Source of the DNA: Streptomyces sp. TN58
GTDB lineage: Bacteria > Actinomycetota > Actinomycetes > Streptomycetales > Streptomycetaceae
DNA: 64,000 bases
NCBI RefSeq assembly: GCF_001941845.1
Contig: NZ_CP018870.1
Location: 7,354,001-7,418,000, forward strand
Reading direction: 5' to 3'
This document shows, piece by piece, positions 1 through 9,895 of this stretch. The number at the start of each line of letters is the position of its first letter. The first letter of the stretch is position 1. Made by a program: the position numbers and the translations under genes. The notes under the pieces were generated by a model. That model was not told the origin of the DNA and searched no databases. It saw nothing but the letters and a program-made list of their open reading frames with translations.

Positions 1-98
1 CCCCGCTCCCGAGCGCTCTGCATAATTCGTCATGTGCCTGACAGCAGGCGCTCGCACTCCCACGCACGGCACCACACCCCGAAGGGAGCGACCGGTAC

Positions 99-1388
99 AT
101 GACCAGACCCGAGAGCGCCGGACACGGCGACGCGGACGAGAGCGAGTACGACGTCGTCGTCTGCGGAGCCAGCCTCGCCGGCAGTGCCGCCGCCATCCTG
201 CTGGCCCGGCGCGGTGTCCGCGTCGCACTGCTGGAACGGCGTTCGGACCCACAGGCGTACAAGGTGCTCTGCACGCACTCCATCACCGCCAACGCCTACC
301 CCGTCCTGGACGAACTCGGCCTCGTGCCCGCCATCGAGAAGGCCGGAGCCGTCCGCAACGAGGTGCGCTGGTACACCCGTTGGGGATGGATCGAGCCGCG
401 GGCCGCGCCCGGCGGACCCGAGCTGCCGTACGCGTACAACATCCGGCGCAGCACCCTCGACCCGATGCTCAGGTCCCTCGCCGGCCGGACTCCGGGCGTC
501 GATCTGCTGCTCGGCCACCACGTGACCGGACTGGTCCGCGAAGCCGGTCGGACCGTGGGCGCACGCGTGAAGGAGCCGCAGGGCGAGCGTGAGATCCGCG
601 CCCGCCTGGTCGTCGGCGCGGACGGCAAGGACTCGGCCGTGGCGAAGTACGCGGGGGTGCCCGGACGGCGGTACGAGAACGGGCGGTTCGGCTACTTCGC
701 GCACTTCCGCGACCTCCCGCTGCCGGGAGGGCTCGGCCACACGTGGTTCCTCGATCCCGACATGGCGTACGGGTTCCCCAACGAGGACGGCGTCACGGTC
801 ATCGCGGTGCTCCCCGGCAAACAGCGGCTGCCCGCCTTCCGCGACGACCTGGAGGGCAGCTTCCTCGCATTCGTCCGCGCCCTGCCCGAGGCGCCGCCCA
901 TCGACTCCGCCGAACGCATCACGAAGATCACCGGCACTGTCGACCACCCGCTGCACACCCGCAAGCCGACGGCTCCCGGCGTCGCGCTCATAGGTGACGC
1001 CGCCCTGACCGGCGACCCCCTGTGGGGCGTGGGGTGCGGCTGGGCCCTGGAGTCCGCGCAATGGCTGGCGGAGGCCGTCGCCTCCGCCGCGACCGGCCGC
1101 GGCGACCTCGACGGTTCCCTCGTGGCCTACGAACGCAGACACCGCCGCTCGCTGCGCGGACACCAGTACCTGGCGGCCGACTTCGCCAGGGCCCGCCCCT
1201 TCAACCCCATGGAGAGGCTGATGTTCTCGGCGGCGGCGCGCGACGCATCGCTGGCGCGCCACATGCACCTCTTCGGATCCCGCCTGATCGGGCCGGCGAG
1301 ATTCCTCAACCCCGCGGCCGTGGCCAGGGCCGCGACCGTCAACATCAAGCACCGTCGTGCGGCCGCGCGACCACCCGCGCACGTGTGA
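99..1388 (+). CDS. FAD-dependent oxidoreductase (geranylgeranyl reductase / monooxygenase-like)
   Basis: Predicted 429-residue cytoplasmic flavoprotein. Residues about 18-50 form a Rossmann FAD-binding segment (VVVCGASLAGSAAAILLARR followed by an acidic/basic strand end), and a second FAD contact is the GDA motif in ALIGDAALTGDPLWGVGCG near residue 300. This layout is that of the NAD(P)/FAD-dependent oxidoreductases that include geranylgeranyl reductases and aromatic hydroxylases. The substrate cannot be told from sequence. The ATG at 99 is preceded by a purine-rich GAAGGGAGC site. It is separated by 260 bp from the betaine genes downstream, so it is probably its own transcription unit. A monooxygenase role is equally possible. 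Confidence 0.85.
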   Translation: MTRPESAGHGDADESEYDVVVCGASLAGSAAAILLARRGVRVALLERRSDPQAYKVLCTHSITANAYPVLDELGLVPAIEKAGAVRNEVRWYTRWGWIEPRAAPGGPELPYAYNIRRSTLDPMLRSLAGRTPGVDLLLGHHVTGLVREAGRTVGARVKEPQGEREIRARLVVGADGKDSAVAKYAGVPGRRYENGRFGYFAHFRDLPLPGGLGHTWFLDPDMAYGFPNEDGVTVIAVLPGKQRLPAFRDDLEGSFLAFVRALPEAPPIDSAERITKITGTVDHPLHTRKPTAPGVALIGDAALTGDPLWGVGCGWALESAQWLAEAVASAATGRGDLDGSLVAYERRHRRSLRGHQYLAADFARARPFNPMERLMFSAAARDASLARHMHLFGSRLIGPARFLNPAAVARAATVNIKHRRAAARPPAHV

Positions 1389-1529
1389 CACCCACGGCCC
1401 TGACCCCGTCCGTACCTGCCCCTCCCGTTCCGCCCAGGCCGGCGCCCCCGCGCCTGGGCGGCACGCAGGTCGGCGCCTCACGATGTCCGAAATGTAAATA
1501 AATGACCCAAGTCCCTGTGAGGTGACGGA

Positions 1530-1547
1530 AAGTGACTCCCGTCACTT
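1530..1547. promoter_or_regulatory. Perfect inverted repeat upstream of the betaine operon
   Basis: AAGTGAC-TCCC-GTCACTT is a perfect 7-bp inverted repeat with a 4-bp spacer, about 100 bp before the first gene of the choline/betaine operon and in a locally less G+C-rich stretch. It has the size of a repressor operator. That it controls the operon is inference from position only. Confidence 0.4.
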
Positions 1548-1649
1548 CCAGGGGCTGATGGGGCATGCGTTCGGAGGACCGGGGCATGCGCGCCCGATGA
1601 CCACCACCGCGGGCAGGCCGCGGTGCCCGATTCGGAGGTACAGCGCGTC

Positions 1650-3134
1650 GTGTCCGAGCAGCCGACCATCCACATCGCCGGGACCTGGCGTTCCGCGATA
1701 TCAGGAGCCACCCGAGAGGTCCTCGACCCGGCGGACGCCACGGTCCTCGCCGTCGTCGCCGAGGGCGGCACCGCGGACACCGACGCGGCCGTCAGCGCCG
1801 CCCGCGCGGCCTTCGACGGCGGGGAGTGGCCGCGGACGCCCGTCCTGGAGCGGGCCGCACTGCTGCGCCGCACCGCCGTCCTGCTCCACCGCGACCGCGA
1901 ACGCCTCGCCCTGCTGGAGAGCCGCGACGCCGGCAAGACGCTCGAAGAGGGCCGCGTGGACGTGGACTGCGTCGCCGACGCCTTCCTCTACTTCGCCGAC
2001 CTCGTCTCCGGCGAGAACGCGGGCCGTGTGGTCGACGCCGGCAACCCCGACATCCACAGCGTCGTCGTCCACGAACCCGTCGGGGTCTGCGCCCTGATCA
2101 CCCCCTGGAACTACCCGCTCCTCCAGGCCTCCTGGAAGATCGCCCCGGCCCTCGCGGCCGGCAACACCTTCGTGATCAAGCCCAGCGAGATCACCCCCCT
2201 GTCCACGGCCGCCCTCATCGGCCTGCTGGTGGAGGCCGGCCTGCCGGCCGGTGTGGCGAACCTGGTCACCGGCGCCGGCGACCCCGTCGGCGCCCGCCTC
2301 GCCGCCCACCCCGACGTCGACCTCGTCTCCTTCACCGGAGGTCTCACCAGCGGTACGAAGGTGATGCGCGCGGCCGCCGACTCCGTCAAGAAGGTCGCAC
2401 TCGAACTCGGCGGCAAGAACCCCAACATCGTCTTCGCCGACGCCTGCACCACGCAGGACGGCTTCCACACCGCCGTCGACCAGGCGCTCAACGCCGCCTT
2501 CATGCACAGCGGCCAGGTGTGCTCGGCGGGCTCCCGCCTCATCGTCGAGGAGAGCGTCGCCGAGCGTTTCGTCGCCGAACTCGCCCGCCGAGCCGACCGG
2601 ATCCGCCTCGGCCGCGGCACCGACCCGGGCGTGGAGTGCGGACCGATGGTGTCCGCCGCCCAGCGCGAACGCACCGAGGAGTACGTGGCCTCCGCCCTCG
2701 CGGAGGGAGCCGTACTGCGCTCCGGCGGCGTACGACCCGACGAGCCGGGCTACTTCTACCGGCCGACCGTCCTGGACCGCTGCCACCGGGAGATGCGCGT
2801 CGTACGGGAAGAGGTCTTCGGGCCCGTCCTGACCGTCGAGACCTTCCACACCGAGGCCGAGGCCGTCGCGCTCGCCAACGACACCGAGTACGGCCTGGCC
2901 GGCGCCGTGTGGACCACCGACGCCGGACGCGCCCGCCGCGTGGCGGGCCGGCTGCGCCACGGCACCGTCTGGATCAACGACTTCCACCCCTACCTCCCGC
3001 AGGCGGAGTGGGGCGGCTTCGGCAAGTCCGGCATCGGGCGCGAGCTGGGCCCGTCGGGCCTGGCCGAGTACCGCGAGACCAAGCACGTGTACCAGAACCT
3101 CGCTCCGCGCCCCGTGCGCTGGTTCGCGGGCTGA
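1650..3134 (+). CDS. Betaine-aldehyde-type aldehyde dehydrogenase
   Basis: NAD(P)-dependent aldehyde dehydrogenase, 494 residues, the usual family length. The catalytic cysteine is Cys291 in [12 protein letters not shown] and the general base is Glu252 in [15 protein letters not shown] and FTGGLTSG mark the cofactor fold. The GTG at 1650 is preferred over an in-frame GTG at 1623 because GGAGGT at 1634-1639 lies 10 nt before it. It is directly followed, 14 nt after its stop, by a choline-dehydrogenase-like gene and then by betaine transport genes. The most likely role is therefore oxidation of betaine aldehyde to glycine betaine, an osmoprotectant. Specificity is inferred from context. Confidence 0.92.
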   Translation: MSEQPTIHIAGTWRSAISGATREVLDPADATVLAVVAEGGTADTDAAVSAARAAFDGGEWPRTPVLERAALLRRTAVLLHRDRERLALLESRDAGKTLEEGRVDVDCVADAFLYFADLVSGENAGRVVDAGNPDIHSVVVHEPVGVCALITPWNYPLLQASWKIAPALAAGNTFVIKPSEITPLSTAALIGLLVEAGLPAGVANLVTGAGDPVGARLAAHPDVDLVSFTGGLTSGTKVMRAAADSVKKVALELGGKNPNIVFADACTTQDGFHTAVDQALNAAFMHSGQVCSAGSRLIVEESVAERFVAELARRADRIRLGRGTDPGVECGPMVSAAQRERTEEYVASALAEGAVLRSGGVRPDEPGYFYRPTVLDRCHREMRVVREEVFGPVLTVETFHTEAEAVALANDTEYGLAGAVWTTDAGRARRVAGRLRHGTVWINDFHPYLPQAEWGGFGKSGIGRELGPSGLAEYRETKHVYQNLAPRPVRWFAG

Positions 3135-3148
3135 AGGAGGAGCAGCGC

Positions 3149-4741
3149 ATGACCACATCCACACCCACCCCCGCACCCGTCCCCGCGCCCGCGGACCGGC
3201 ACGAGTCCCTGCCCGAGTACCGGTACGACTACGTCGTCGTCGGCGGCGGCACGGCCGGCTCGGTGATCGCCTCCCGCCTGACCGAGGACCCCGACGTCAC
3301 CGTCGCCGTCATCGAGGGCGGCCCCAGCGACGTCGACCGCCCCGACGTGCTCACCCTGCGCCGCTGGATGGGCCTGCTCGGCGGCGAACTCGACTACGAC
3401 TACCCCACCACCGAGCAGCCCCGCGGCAACTCGCACATCCGCCACAGCCGCGCCCGCGTCCTCGGCGGCTGCTCCTCGCACAACACCCTGATCTCCTTCA
3501 AGCCGCTCCCGTCCGACTGGGACGAGTGGGAGGAGGCGGGCGCCGAGGGCTGGCACGCGTCCGCCATGGACCCCTACTTCGACAAACTGCTCAACAACAT
3601 CGTCCCGGTGGCCGAGAAGGACCGCAACGCCATCGCGCGCGACTTCGTCGACTCCGCTCAGAACGCCCTGGGCGTCCCGCGCGTCGAGGGCTTCAACCGC
3701 AAGCCCTTCCACGAGGGTGTCGGCTTCTTCGACCTCGCCTACCATCCCGAGGACAACAAGCGCTCCTCCGCCTCGGTGGCCTACCTCCACCCCGTCATGG
3801 ACGAACGCCCCAACCTCCGCATCCTCCTGGAGACCTGGGCCTGCCGCCTCGAACTCGACGGCACCCGGGCGCGCGGAGTCCGCGTACGAGCCGCCGACGG
3901 TACGGAGTCCGTCGTCACCGCACGCCGCGAGGTGATCGTGTGCGCCGGCGCCGTGGACACCCCGCGCCTCCTCCTGCACTCGGGCATCGGCCCGCGCGCG
4001 GACCTCGAAGCCCTCGGCATCCCGCCGGTGCACGACCTGCCCGGGGTCGGGGAGAACCTTCTCGACCACCCCGAGTCGGTGATCGTGTGGGAGACCGACG
4101 GCCCGATACCGGAGAACTCCGCGATGGACAGCGACGCGGGACTCTTCGTCCGGCGCGACCCCGAATCCGCCGGACCCGACCTGATGTTCCACTTCTACCA
4201 GGTCCCCTTCACCGACAACCCCGAACGCCTCGGCTACGAGCGCCCCGCGCACGGAGTGTCGATGACCCCCAACATCCCCAAGCCGCGCAGCCGTGGCCGC
4301 CTCTACCTGACCAGCGCGGACCCCGAGGTCAAGCCCGCCCTGGACTTCCGCTACTTCACGGACGAGGACGACTACGACGGCCGGACCCTGGTCGACGGCA
4401 TCAAGCTCGCCCGGAAGATCGCCGCGACCGAGCCGCTCGCCGGCTGGCTCGGGCGCGAGGTGTGCCCCGGCCCCGACGTCACCGGCGACGAGGAGCTGAG
4501 CGCCTACGCCCGCTCCGTCGCGCACACCGTCTACCACCCGGCCGGCACCTGCCGGATGGGCGCCGCGGACGACCCCGGAGCCGTCGTCGGCCCGGACCTG
4601 AGGATCCGCGGACTCGAAGGCATCCGCATCGCGGACGCATCCGTCTTCCCGACGATGCCCGCGGTCAACCCGATGATCGGAGTGCTCATGGTCGGCGAGA
4701 AGGCAGCCGAACTCATCACCGCGGACGGCGGTACCCGATGA
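3149..4741 (+). CDS. GMC family oxidoreductase (choline dehydrogenase-like)
   Basis: FAD-linked glucose-methanol-choline oxidoreductase, 530 residues. The N-terminal FAD site reads [31 protein letters not shown] and the C-terminal active-site region [11 protein letters not shown] (catalytic His463) with [11 protein letters not shown] are standard GMC signatures. AAGGAGGAG precedes the ATG at 3149. Reading in the same frame is open far upstream, but that part has no family similarity. It sits between the aldehyde dehydrogenase and the ABC ATPase, whose ATG overlaps its TGA (ATGA). Expected reaction: choline to betaine aldehyde, feeding the upstream enzyme. Substrate is inferred from the operon. 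Confidence 0.9.
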   Translation: MTTSTPTPAPVPAPADRHESLPEYRYDYVVVGGGTAGSVIASRLTEDPDVTVAVIEGGPSDVDRPDVLTLRRWMGLLGGELDYDYPTTEQPRGNSHIRHSRARVLGGCSSHNTLISFKPLPSDWDEWEEAGAEGWHASAMDPYFDKLLNNIVPVAEKDRNAIARDFVDSAQNALGVPRVEGFNRKPFHEGVGFFDLAYHPEDNKRSSASVAYLHPVMDERPNLRILLETWACRLELDGTRARGVRVRAADGTESVVTARREVIVCAGAVDTPRLLLHSGIGPRADLEALGIPPVHDLPGVGENLLDHPESVIVWETDGPIPENSAMDSDAGLFVRRDPESAGPDLMFHFYQVPFTDNPERLGYERPAHGVSMTPNIPKPRSRGRLYLTSADPEVKPALDFRYFTDEDDYDGRTLVDGIKLARKIAATEPLAGWLGREVCPGPDVTGDEELSAYARSVAHTVYHPAGTCRMGAADDPGAVVGPDLRIRGLEGIRIADASVFPTMPAVNPMIGVLMVGEKAAELITADGGTR

Positions 4742-5841
4742 ACACCACCGCCACCGCCCCGGCGCCCGACGGTGCCCCCGACTCCGCCGCAGAGCCCGTC
4801 TTCTCCGTGAACGGCCTCTGGAAGGTCTTCGGCCCCGACAAGGCCGCCGCGAAGGTCCCCGGCTCCGCCGACGCCGACCTGCCCGCCGCCGAACTGCGCG
4901 AGCGCACCGGCTGCACCGCGGCCGTCCGCGACGTCACCTTCGACGTCCGCAAGGGCGAGGTCTTCGTCGTGATGGGCCTGTCCGGCTCCGGCAAGTCCAC
5001 CCTCGTACGCTGCCTCACCCGGCTGATCGAGCCGACCGCCGGAAGCCTCGCCATCGACGGCGAGGACGTCCTGGCCATGGACGCCACCCGGCTCCGCACC
5101 CTGCGCCGCCACCGCGCCGCCATGGTCTTCCAGCACTTCGGACTGCTCCCGCACCGCACCGTCCTCGACAACGTGGCGTACGGACTGGAGATCCAGGGCG
5201 TCGGCCGCGGCGACCGCCGCGACAAGGCCGCCGAACTCGTCGCCAAGGTCGGCCTGGACGGACTGGAGCACCGGCGCCCCGGCCAGCTCTCCGGCGGCCA
5301 GCAGCAGCGCGTCGGCCTCGCCCGCGCCCTCGCGGCCGACCCCGAAGTGCTCCTGTTCGACGAGCCGTTCAGCGCCCTCGACCCCCTCATCCGTCGCGAG
5401 ATGCAGGAGGAGGTCGCCCGGCTCCACCACGAGGAGGGCCGCACCATGGTCTTCATCACCCACGACCTCGCCGAGGCCCTCCGCCTCGGCGACCGGATCG
5501 CGCTGATGCGCGACGGCCGGATCGTCCAGCTCGGCACACCCGAGGAGATCGTCGGCTCGCCCGCCGACGACTACGTACGGGACTTCGTCCGCGACGTACC
5601 CCGCGAACAGGTCCTCACCGTCCGCACCGCCATGCGCCCGCCCACCGGCACCGAGGCGGAAGAGGGCCCCGCCCTGGCGCCCGCCACCACCGTCGTCGAC
5701 GCCATCCAGGCCGTCGCGGTCAGCGGCGGACCGGCCCGCGTCGTCGACGGCGGCCGCTGCCTGGGCGTCGTCGACGACGCCGGGCTGCTCGCCGTCGTCG
5801 CCGGGCTCCCGGCCCCGACCGGACGGGGGGTGGCGGCGTGA
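4738..5841 (+). CDS. Glycine betaine/proline ABC transporter ATP-binding protein
   Basis: ATPase of a quaternary-amine uptake transporter, 367 residues. Walker A is GLSGSGKST near residue 80, the Q-loop [10 protein letters not shown] follows, the signature is [15 protein letters not shown] near 184, and Walker [13 protein letters not shown] is near 205. The long pre-Walker segment, including GCTAAVRDV, is typical of ProV/OpuAA. The C-terminal part after residue 280 is short, consistent with a reduced CBS regulatory region rather than the full tandem. Translation is coupled to the upstream dehydrogenase by an ATGA overlap. Acts at the inner face of the membrane with the next two gene products. 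Confidence 0.93.
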   Translation: MNTTATAPAPDGAPDSAAEPVFSVNGLWKVFGPDKAAAKVPGSADADLPAAELRERTGCTAAVRDVTFDVRKGEVFVVMGLSGSGKSTLVRCLTRLIEPTAGSLAIDGEDVLAMDATRLRTLRRHRAAMVFQHFGLLPHRTVLDNVAYGLEIQGVGRGDRRDKAAELVAKVGLDGLEHRRPGQLSGGQQQRVGLARALAADPEVLLFDEPFSALDPLIRREMQEEVARLHHEEGRTMVFITHDLAEALRLGDRIALMRDGRIVQLGTPEEIVGSPADDYVRDFVRDVPREQVLTVRTAMRPPTGTEAEEGPALAPATTVVDAIQAVAVSGGPARVVDGGRCLGVVDDAGLLAVVAGLPAPTGRGVAA

Positions 5842-5893
5842 CCGGCCCCGCCCGTCCCCCGGTCCCCGTCCCCGGCACACGGAGGTGGTGCGC

Positions 5894-7987
5894 ATGACCG
5901 CGACCCCTGCCCACACGACAGCCCCCGCCGAGACCCGCATCCCCGGCTCCCGTGCCGCCGCCCCCTCCGCGGCCGTGCCGGCCGCCACACGCGCCGACGG
6001 CCCTGCCGCCTCCGGCACCGCGTCCACCGCACCCACCGCGCCGGACCGCCCCCGCAGAGGTCCGCGCGGCCTGGCCGCGGGCCGCGCGTTCCTCCTGCCG
6101 ATGGGTGTCGCCGCCGCCCTGCTGATCCCCCTCGCCCTCGCCTTCCCGGGCGCCGGCAGCTGGCCCGCCGCACTGGCCGTGGACCTCTCCGGCCCGCTCG
6201 GCCGCGCCGGCGACTGGATCATCGACCACCGCGACAGCCACCCGCTGTTCCTCCACTTCTTCGGCCACGTCAGCAACGCCGTCGTGGTGTCCGTCCGCGC
6301 CGTGTACCTGCTCCTCCTGGCCGCCGGCTGGACCGGGGTCACCGCCCTGGCCGCCCTGGTCGCCTGGCGCCTCGCCGGTGTCCGCCTCGCCGCGACCTGC
6401 GCCGCCGCCTTCGCGGCCTGCGGACTGCTCGGCATGTGGGTGCCGACCATGCAGACCCTCGCGCTGATGGTCGTCGCCGTCACCGCCTCCGTCGTACTCG
6501 GCGCCCTGCTGGGCCTCGCCGCCGGGCTGTCCCCGCGCGCCGACCGCGTACTGCGCCCCGTACTCGACACCATGCAGATCCTGCCGGCCTTCGCGTACCT
6601 GCTGCCGATGGTCCTGGTCTTCGGTATCGGCGTACCCGCCGCAGTCCTCGCCACCGTGGTCTACGCCGCCCCGCCCATGGCCCGCCTCACCGCCCTCGGC
6701 CTGCGCGAGGCCGACAAGGGCGTCATGGAAGCCGCCGCCTCGCTCGGCGCCACCGGACGCCAGCGGCTGCTCACCGCCCGACTGCCGCTCGCCCGCCGCC
6801 AACTCCTCCTCGGCGTCAACCAGGCCATCATGACGGGACTGTCCATGGCCGTCATCGCCTCCGTCATCGGCGCGGGCGGCCTCGGCGACCGGGTCTACCA
6901 GGCCCTCGCCACCGTGGACGTCGGCGCCGCCCTCGCCGCCGGCATCCCGATCGTGCTGCTCGCCGTCGTGCTGGACCGCATCGCCGACGCCGCGGGCCGC
7001 CGCCTCGGCGCGGACCCCGTACCCCTCGACGAACAACACCTCCTGCGGCGGGTGTTCTCCGGCTGGTACGGCCGCCTGCTCACCCTCCTCGCGGCGGTGG
7101 CCGCCGCCGTCGCCGGCCGGATGGCCGGCACGCCCGTATGGCCCGAGTCCTGGACCGTCTCCGTCGCCGATCCGGTGAACTCCGCCGTCGCCTGGATGAC
7201 CGACCACCTCTACTCCGGCGTACCCGTCGTCGGCGGCACCGCCGACTGGGCCGCCCGCTTCACCGGCTGGATCCTCGACCCGCTGCGCAGCGGACTCCAG
7301 GCCGCCCCGTGGTGGCTGCTCCTCCTGCTGGCCTGCGCGCTCGGCCTGCGCACCGGCACCTGGCGCACCGCCGTCACCGCCGTCCTCGCCCTCGGCGCGG
7401 TCGGCGTGCTCGGCGTATGGGAAGCCTCCCTGGACACCCTGTCCCAGGTCCTGGCCGCCGTGGCCGTCACCCTCGTACTCGGATTCGCGATCGCCGTGGG
7501 CGCCGCGCGCAGTGCACGCGCGGAGCGGATGCTGCGGCCCGTACTCGACATATGTCAGACCCTGCCCCAGTTCGTCTACCTCATCCCCGTCGTCGCGCTG
7601 TTCGGCGTCGGCCGCGCCCCGGCCGCCGCGGCCGCGATCGTGTACGCCCTGCCCGCCGTCGTCCGGATCACCGTCCAGGGCCTGCGCGAGGTGGACCCGG
7701 CCGCCGTGGAGTCCGCCCGCTCGCTCGGCGCCACCCGCGCACAGCTGCTGCGCCAGGTACAGCTGCCGCTCGCCCGGCCCGCGCTGCTGCTCGCCGTCAA
7801 CCAGGCCGTCGTCCTCGTCCTCGCCGTCGTCATCATCGGCGGCCTCGTCGGCGGCGGCGCACTCGGCTACGACGTCGTCCTCGGCCTCGCGCAGGGCGAC
7901 CTCGCCACCGGCCTGGTGGCAGGCGCGGCGATCGTCTGCCTGGGCCTGCTCCTCGACCGTGTCACCCAGCCCGCGAAGGAGGCCTGA
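5894..7987 (+). CDS. Betaine/proline ABC transporter permease, two permease domains fused
   Basis: Membrane subunit of the same transporter, 697 residues, about twice the length of a ProW/OpuAB permease. Two complete permease modules can be seen, each with its own ATPase-contact (EAA) loop: GLREADKGVMEAAASLGATG around residue 280 and GLREVDPAAVESARSLGATR around residue 600. Each is followed by a conserved hydrophobic segment. An Ala/Pro-rich leader of about 55 residues precedes the first membrane span. The ATG at 5894 follows GGAGG at 5881 with 8-nt spacing, better than the GTG codons at 5885/5888. One polypeptide would thus supply both halves of the pore. Confidence 0.92.
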   Translation: MTATPAHTTAPAETRIPGSRAAAPSAAVPAATRADGPAASGTASTAPTAPDRPRRGPRGLAAGRAFLLPMGVAAALLIPLALAFPGAGSWPAALAVDLSGPLGRAGDWIIDHRDSHPLFLHFFGHVSNAVVVSVRAVYLLLLAAGWTGVTALAALVAWRLAGVRLAATCAAAFAACGLLGMWVPTMQTLALMVVAVTASVVLGALLGLAAGLSPRADRVLRPVLDTMQILPAFAYLLPMVLVFGIGVPAAVLATVVYAAPPMARLTALGLREADKGVMEAAASLGATGRQRLLTARLPLARRQLLLGVNQAIMTGLSMAVIASVIGAGGLGDRVYQALATVDVGAALAAGIPIVLLAVVLDRIADAAGRRLGADPVPLDEQHLLRRVFSGWYGRLLTLLAAVAAAVAGRMAGTPVWPESWTVSVADPVNSAVAWMTDHLYSGVPVVGGTADWAARFTGWILDPLRSGLQAAPWWLLLLLACALGLRTGTWRTAVTAVLALGAVGVLGVWEASLDTLSQVLAAVAVTLVLGFAIAVGAARSARAERMLRPVLDICQTLPQFVYLIPVVALFGVGRAPAAAAAIVYALPAVVRITVQGLREVDPAAVESARSLGATRAQLLRQVQLPLARPALLLAVNQAVVLVLAVVIIGGLVGGGALGYDVVLGLAQGDLATGLVAGAAIVCLGLLLDRVTQPAKEA

Positions 7988-7988
7988 C

Positions 7989-8975
7989 ATGCGCGACACC
8001 CGTCACCGGCGCCCCATGCGCCACCGCCGCGGCGCGGCCGTCCTCGCCGCCGCCACCGGACTCGCCGTCCTCACCGGCTGCGGGGCCGCCGACATGACCC
8101 GCCAGTCCTCTCCGTACGCCGCCGCCGAAGGGGCGAAGACCGTCACCCTCTCCGTCCAGTCGTGGGTCGGCGCCCAGGCGAACACCGCCGTCGCCTCCTA
8201 CCTCCTCGAACACGAGCTGGGCTACCGCGTGGACACCGTCCAGGTCGACGAGGTCCCCGCCTGGGACGCCCTCAGCCAGGGCCGCGTCGACGCGATCCTG
8301 GAGGACTGGGGCCACCCCGAGCAGGAGAAGCGGTACGTCGAGGGCAAGAAGACCATCACCCGCGGCGGAGACCTGGGGGTGACGGGCCACATCGGCTGGT
8401 TCGTGCCGACGTACTTCGCGCAGGAGCATCCGGACGTCACCGACTGGAAGAACCTCGACAAGTACGCCGACCGGCTGCGCACACCGGAGAGCCGCGGCAA
8501 GGGCCAGCTGATGGACGGCTCACCGTCCTACATCACCAACGACAAGGCGCTGGTGAAGAACCTGGACCTGGACTACGAGGTGGTCTTCGCCGGATCCGAG
8601 GCCGCCCAGATCACCCAGATCAAGCAGTTCGCCAAGGAGCGCAAGCCCTTCCTGACGTACTGGTACGAGCCGCAGTGGCTCTTCGAGCGCGTCCCGATGA
8701 CCGAGGTGAAGCTGCCGGAGTACACCGAGGGCTGCGCGGACGACCCGGAGAAGGTGGCCTGCGCCTACCCGCACACCCCGCTGCAGAAGTACCTCAACAC
8801 GCGCTTCGCCGAGTCGGGTGGAGAGGCCGCCGACTTCCTGAAGAAGTTCCACTGGACGAAGGAGCAGCAGAACGAGGTCTCGCTGATGATCGCCGAGGAG
8901 AAGCTGTCCCCGCAGCAGGCGGCGAAGAAGTGGGTGGAACGCAACGAGGCCGTCTGGAAGCCCTGGCTGACCTGA
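7989..8975 (+). CDS. Glycine betaine-binding lipoprotein (OpuAC/ProX type)
   Basis: Extracellular substrate-binding lipoprotein, 328 residues. An Arg-rich start, a hydrophobic stretch and the lipobox LTGC (VLTGCGAAD) predict membrane anchoring through a lipidated Cys. The mature part matches the OpuAC-type fold: VTLSVQSWVGAQANTAVASY, DAILEDWGHP and GDLGVTGHIGWFVP, with several Trp and Tyr residues of the kind that form the aromatic cage for trimethylammonium groups. The gene starts one base after the permease stop. It is the last gene of the operon, followed by a perfect hairpin. Confidence 0.92.
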   Translation: MRDTRHRRPMRHRRGAAVLAAATGLAVLTGCGAADMTRQSSPYAAAEGAKTVTLSVQSWVGAQANTAVASYLLEHELGYRVDTVQVDEVPAWDALSQGRVDAILEDWGHPEQEKRYVEGKKTITRGGDLGVTGHIGWFVPTYFAQEHPDVTDWKNLDKYADRLRTPESRGKGQLMDGSPSYITNDKALVKNLDLDYEVVFAGSEAAQITQIKQFAKERKPFLTYWYEPQWLFERVPMTEVKLPEYTEGCADDPEKVACAYPHTPLQKYLNTRFAESGGEAADFLKKFHWTKEQQNEVSLMIAEEKLSPQQAAKKWVERNEAVWKPWLT

Positions 8976-8998
8976 CCTACGCCCGACGTGACCGGCCC

Positions 8999-9027
8999 GT
9001 GCCCTCCCCACCTGGTGGGGAGGGCAC
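8999..9027 (+). terminator. Hairpin terminator after the betaine operon
   Basis: GTGCCCTCCCCACC at 8999-9012 and its exact complement at 9014-9027 form a 14-bp palindrome, 24 nt after the binding-protein stop. No U-tract follows, as is common in streptomycete terminators. Confidence 0.75.
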
Positions 9028-9172
9028 GCCCACACCTCCCGCCGCGGGGGACGGCGCTGCGCCAACCTGGCAGGGTGTCCGGGACCCGTGCCCCGATGGC
9101 CCTGTGGAAGGGCCCGGTCCCGCGTACGGTCGGGGGACCGGGTCCTCTCGACGCCAGTGACGGGAGCAGTCG

Positions 9173-9778
9173 TTGCTTCTCTACGCCCAGACCCCCGCGC
9201 GCCGCAACCGCCAGATCCTCGCCGACCTGACCGCGCTGCTCCTGATCGCCGCCGCGGTGGCGTTCGCCCTGGCCGTCCATGACGCGATCATGCTGCTGGC
9301 CGAGCCCGGACGGAAGGTGGAGAGTTCCGGTGACAGCCTGGCCGCCGCCCTCGACGACGCCGGCGAGACCGCATCACGGGTGCCGCTCGTCGGCGATCTC
9401 CTGAAAACCCCCTTCCGCTCCGCGGCCGAGGCCGGTACCGGGATCGCCGACGCCGGACAGTCGTTCCAGGACATCGTCGGCCAGGTGGCCTTCCTGGCCG
9501 CGCTCGCGCTGATCGTCGTCCCCGTGTCCTGCGTCCTCCTGTTGTGGCTGCCCCTGCGGCTGCGCTGGATCCGCCGCAGCGCCGCCGTCCGGAGCCTGCT
9601 GACCGCCCCCGGCGGCGCCGACCTGCTCGCGCTGCGCGCCCTCACCGGTCCGCCGGGCGACCTGTCCGCGATCCCGGCCCCGCCCGGCGGCTTCGCGGAC
9701 GCTTGGCGCCGCGGCGACCCCGAGGCCATCTCCGCCCTGTCCGCGATCGCACTCAGGCGGGCCGGCCTGCGCCCCTGA
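9173..9778 (+). CDS. Two-span membrane protein of unknown function
   Basis: Protein of 201 residues not assigned to a known enzyme family. Residues about 15-45 (DLTALLLIAAAVAFALAVHD) and about 105-130 (VAFLAALALIVVPVSCVLLL) are membrane spans separated by a hydrophilic loop of some 60 residues. The C-terminal part is Arg-rich and probably cytoplasmic. TTG at 9173 is chosen because GGGAG lies 6 nt upstream and no better start occurs. It stands alone after the betaine terminator. Confidence 0.75.
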   Translation: MLLYAQTPARRNRQILADLTALLLIAAAVAFALAVHDAIMLLAEPGRKVESSGDSLAAALDDAGETASRVPLVGDLLKTPFRSAAEAGTGIADAGQSFQDIVGQVAFLAALALIVVPVSCVLLLWLPLRLRWIRRSAAVRSLLTAPGGADLLALRALTGPPGDLSAIPAPPGGFADAWRRGDPEAISALSAIALRRAGLRP

Positions 9779-9895
9779 CGGCGCGGGCGGCCGAACGCCC
9801 CGTCCGGCCGCCCGCGCACGGGTCTGCGGGGCCGGCGGCGGTCTGGAAGGATCAAGGCCTACGGTGCCCTTGACCCATGTGATGAGGAGGATCTG

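Noticed and set aside
1826..3148. Long + strand open frame joined to the GMC oxidoreductase
   Set aside because: It is the out-of-frame shadow of the aldehyde dehydrogenase gene; Arg/Pro-rich text without motifs, and a strong ribosome site supports the start at 3149.
2990..4537. Long - strand frame opposite the GMC gene
   Set aside because: Antisense shadow typical of high-G+C codon use; Val/Gly/Asp-rich and without any fold motif.
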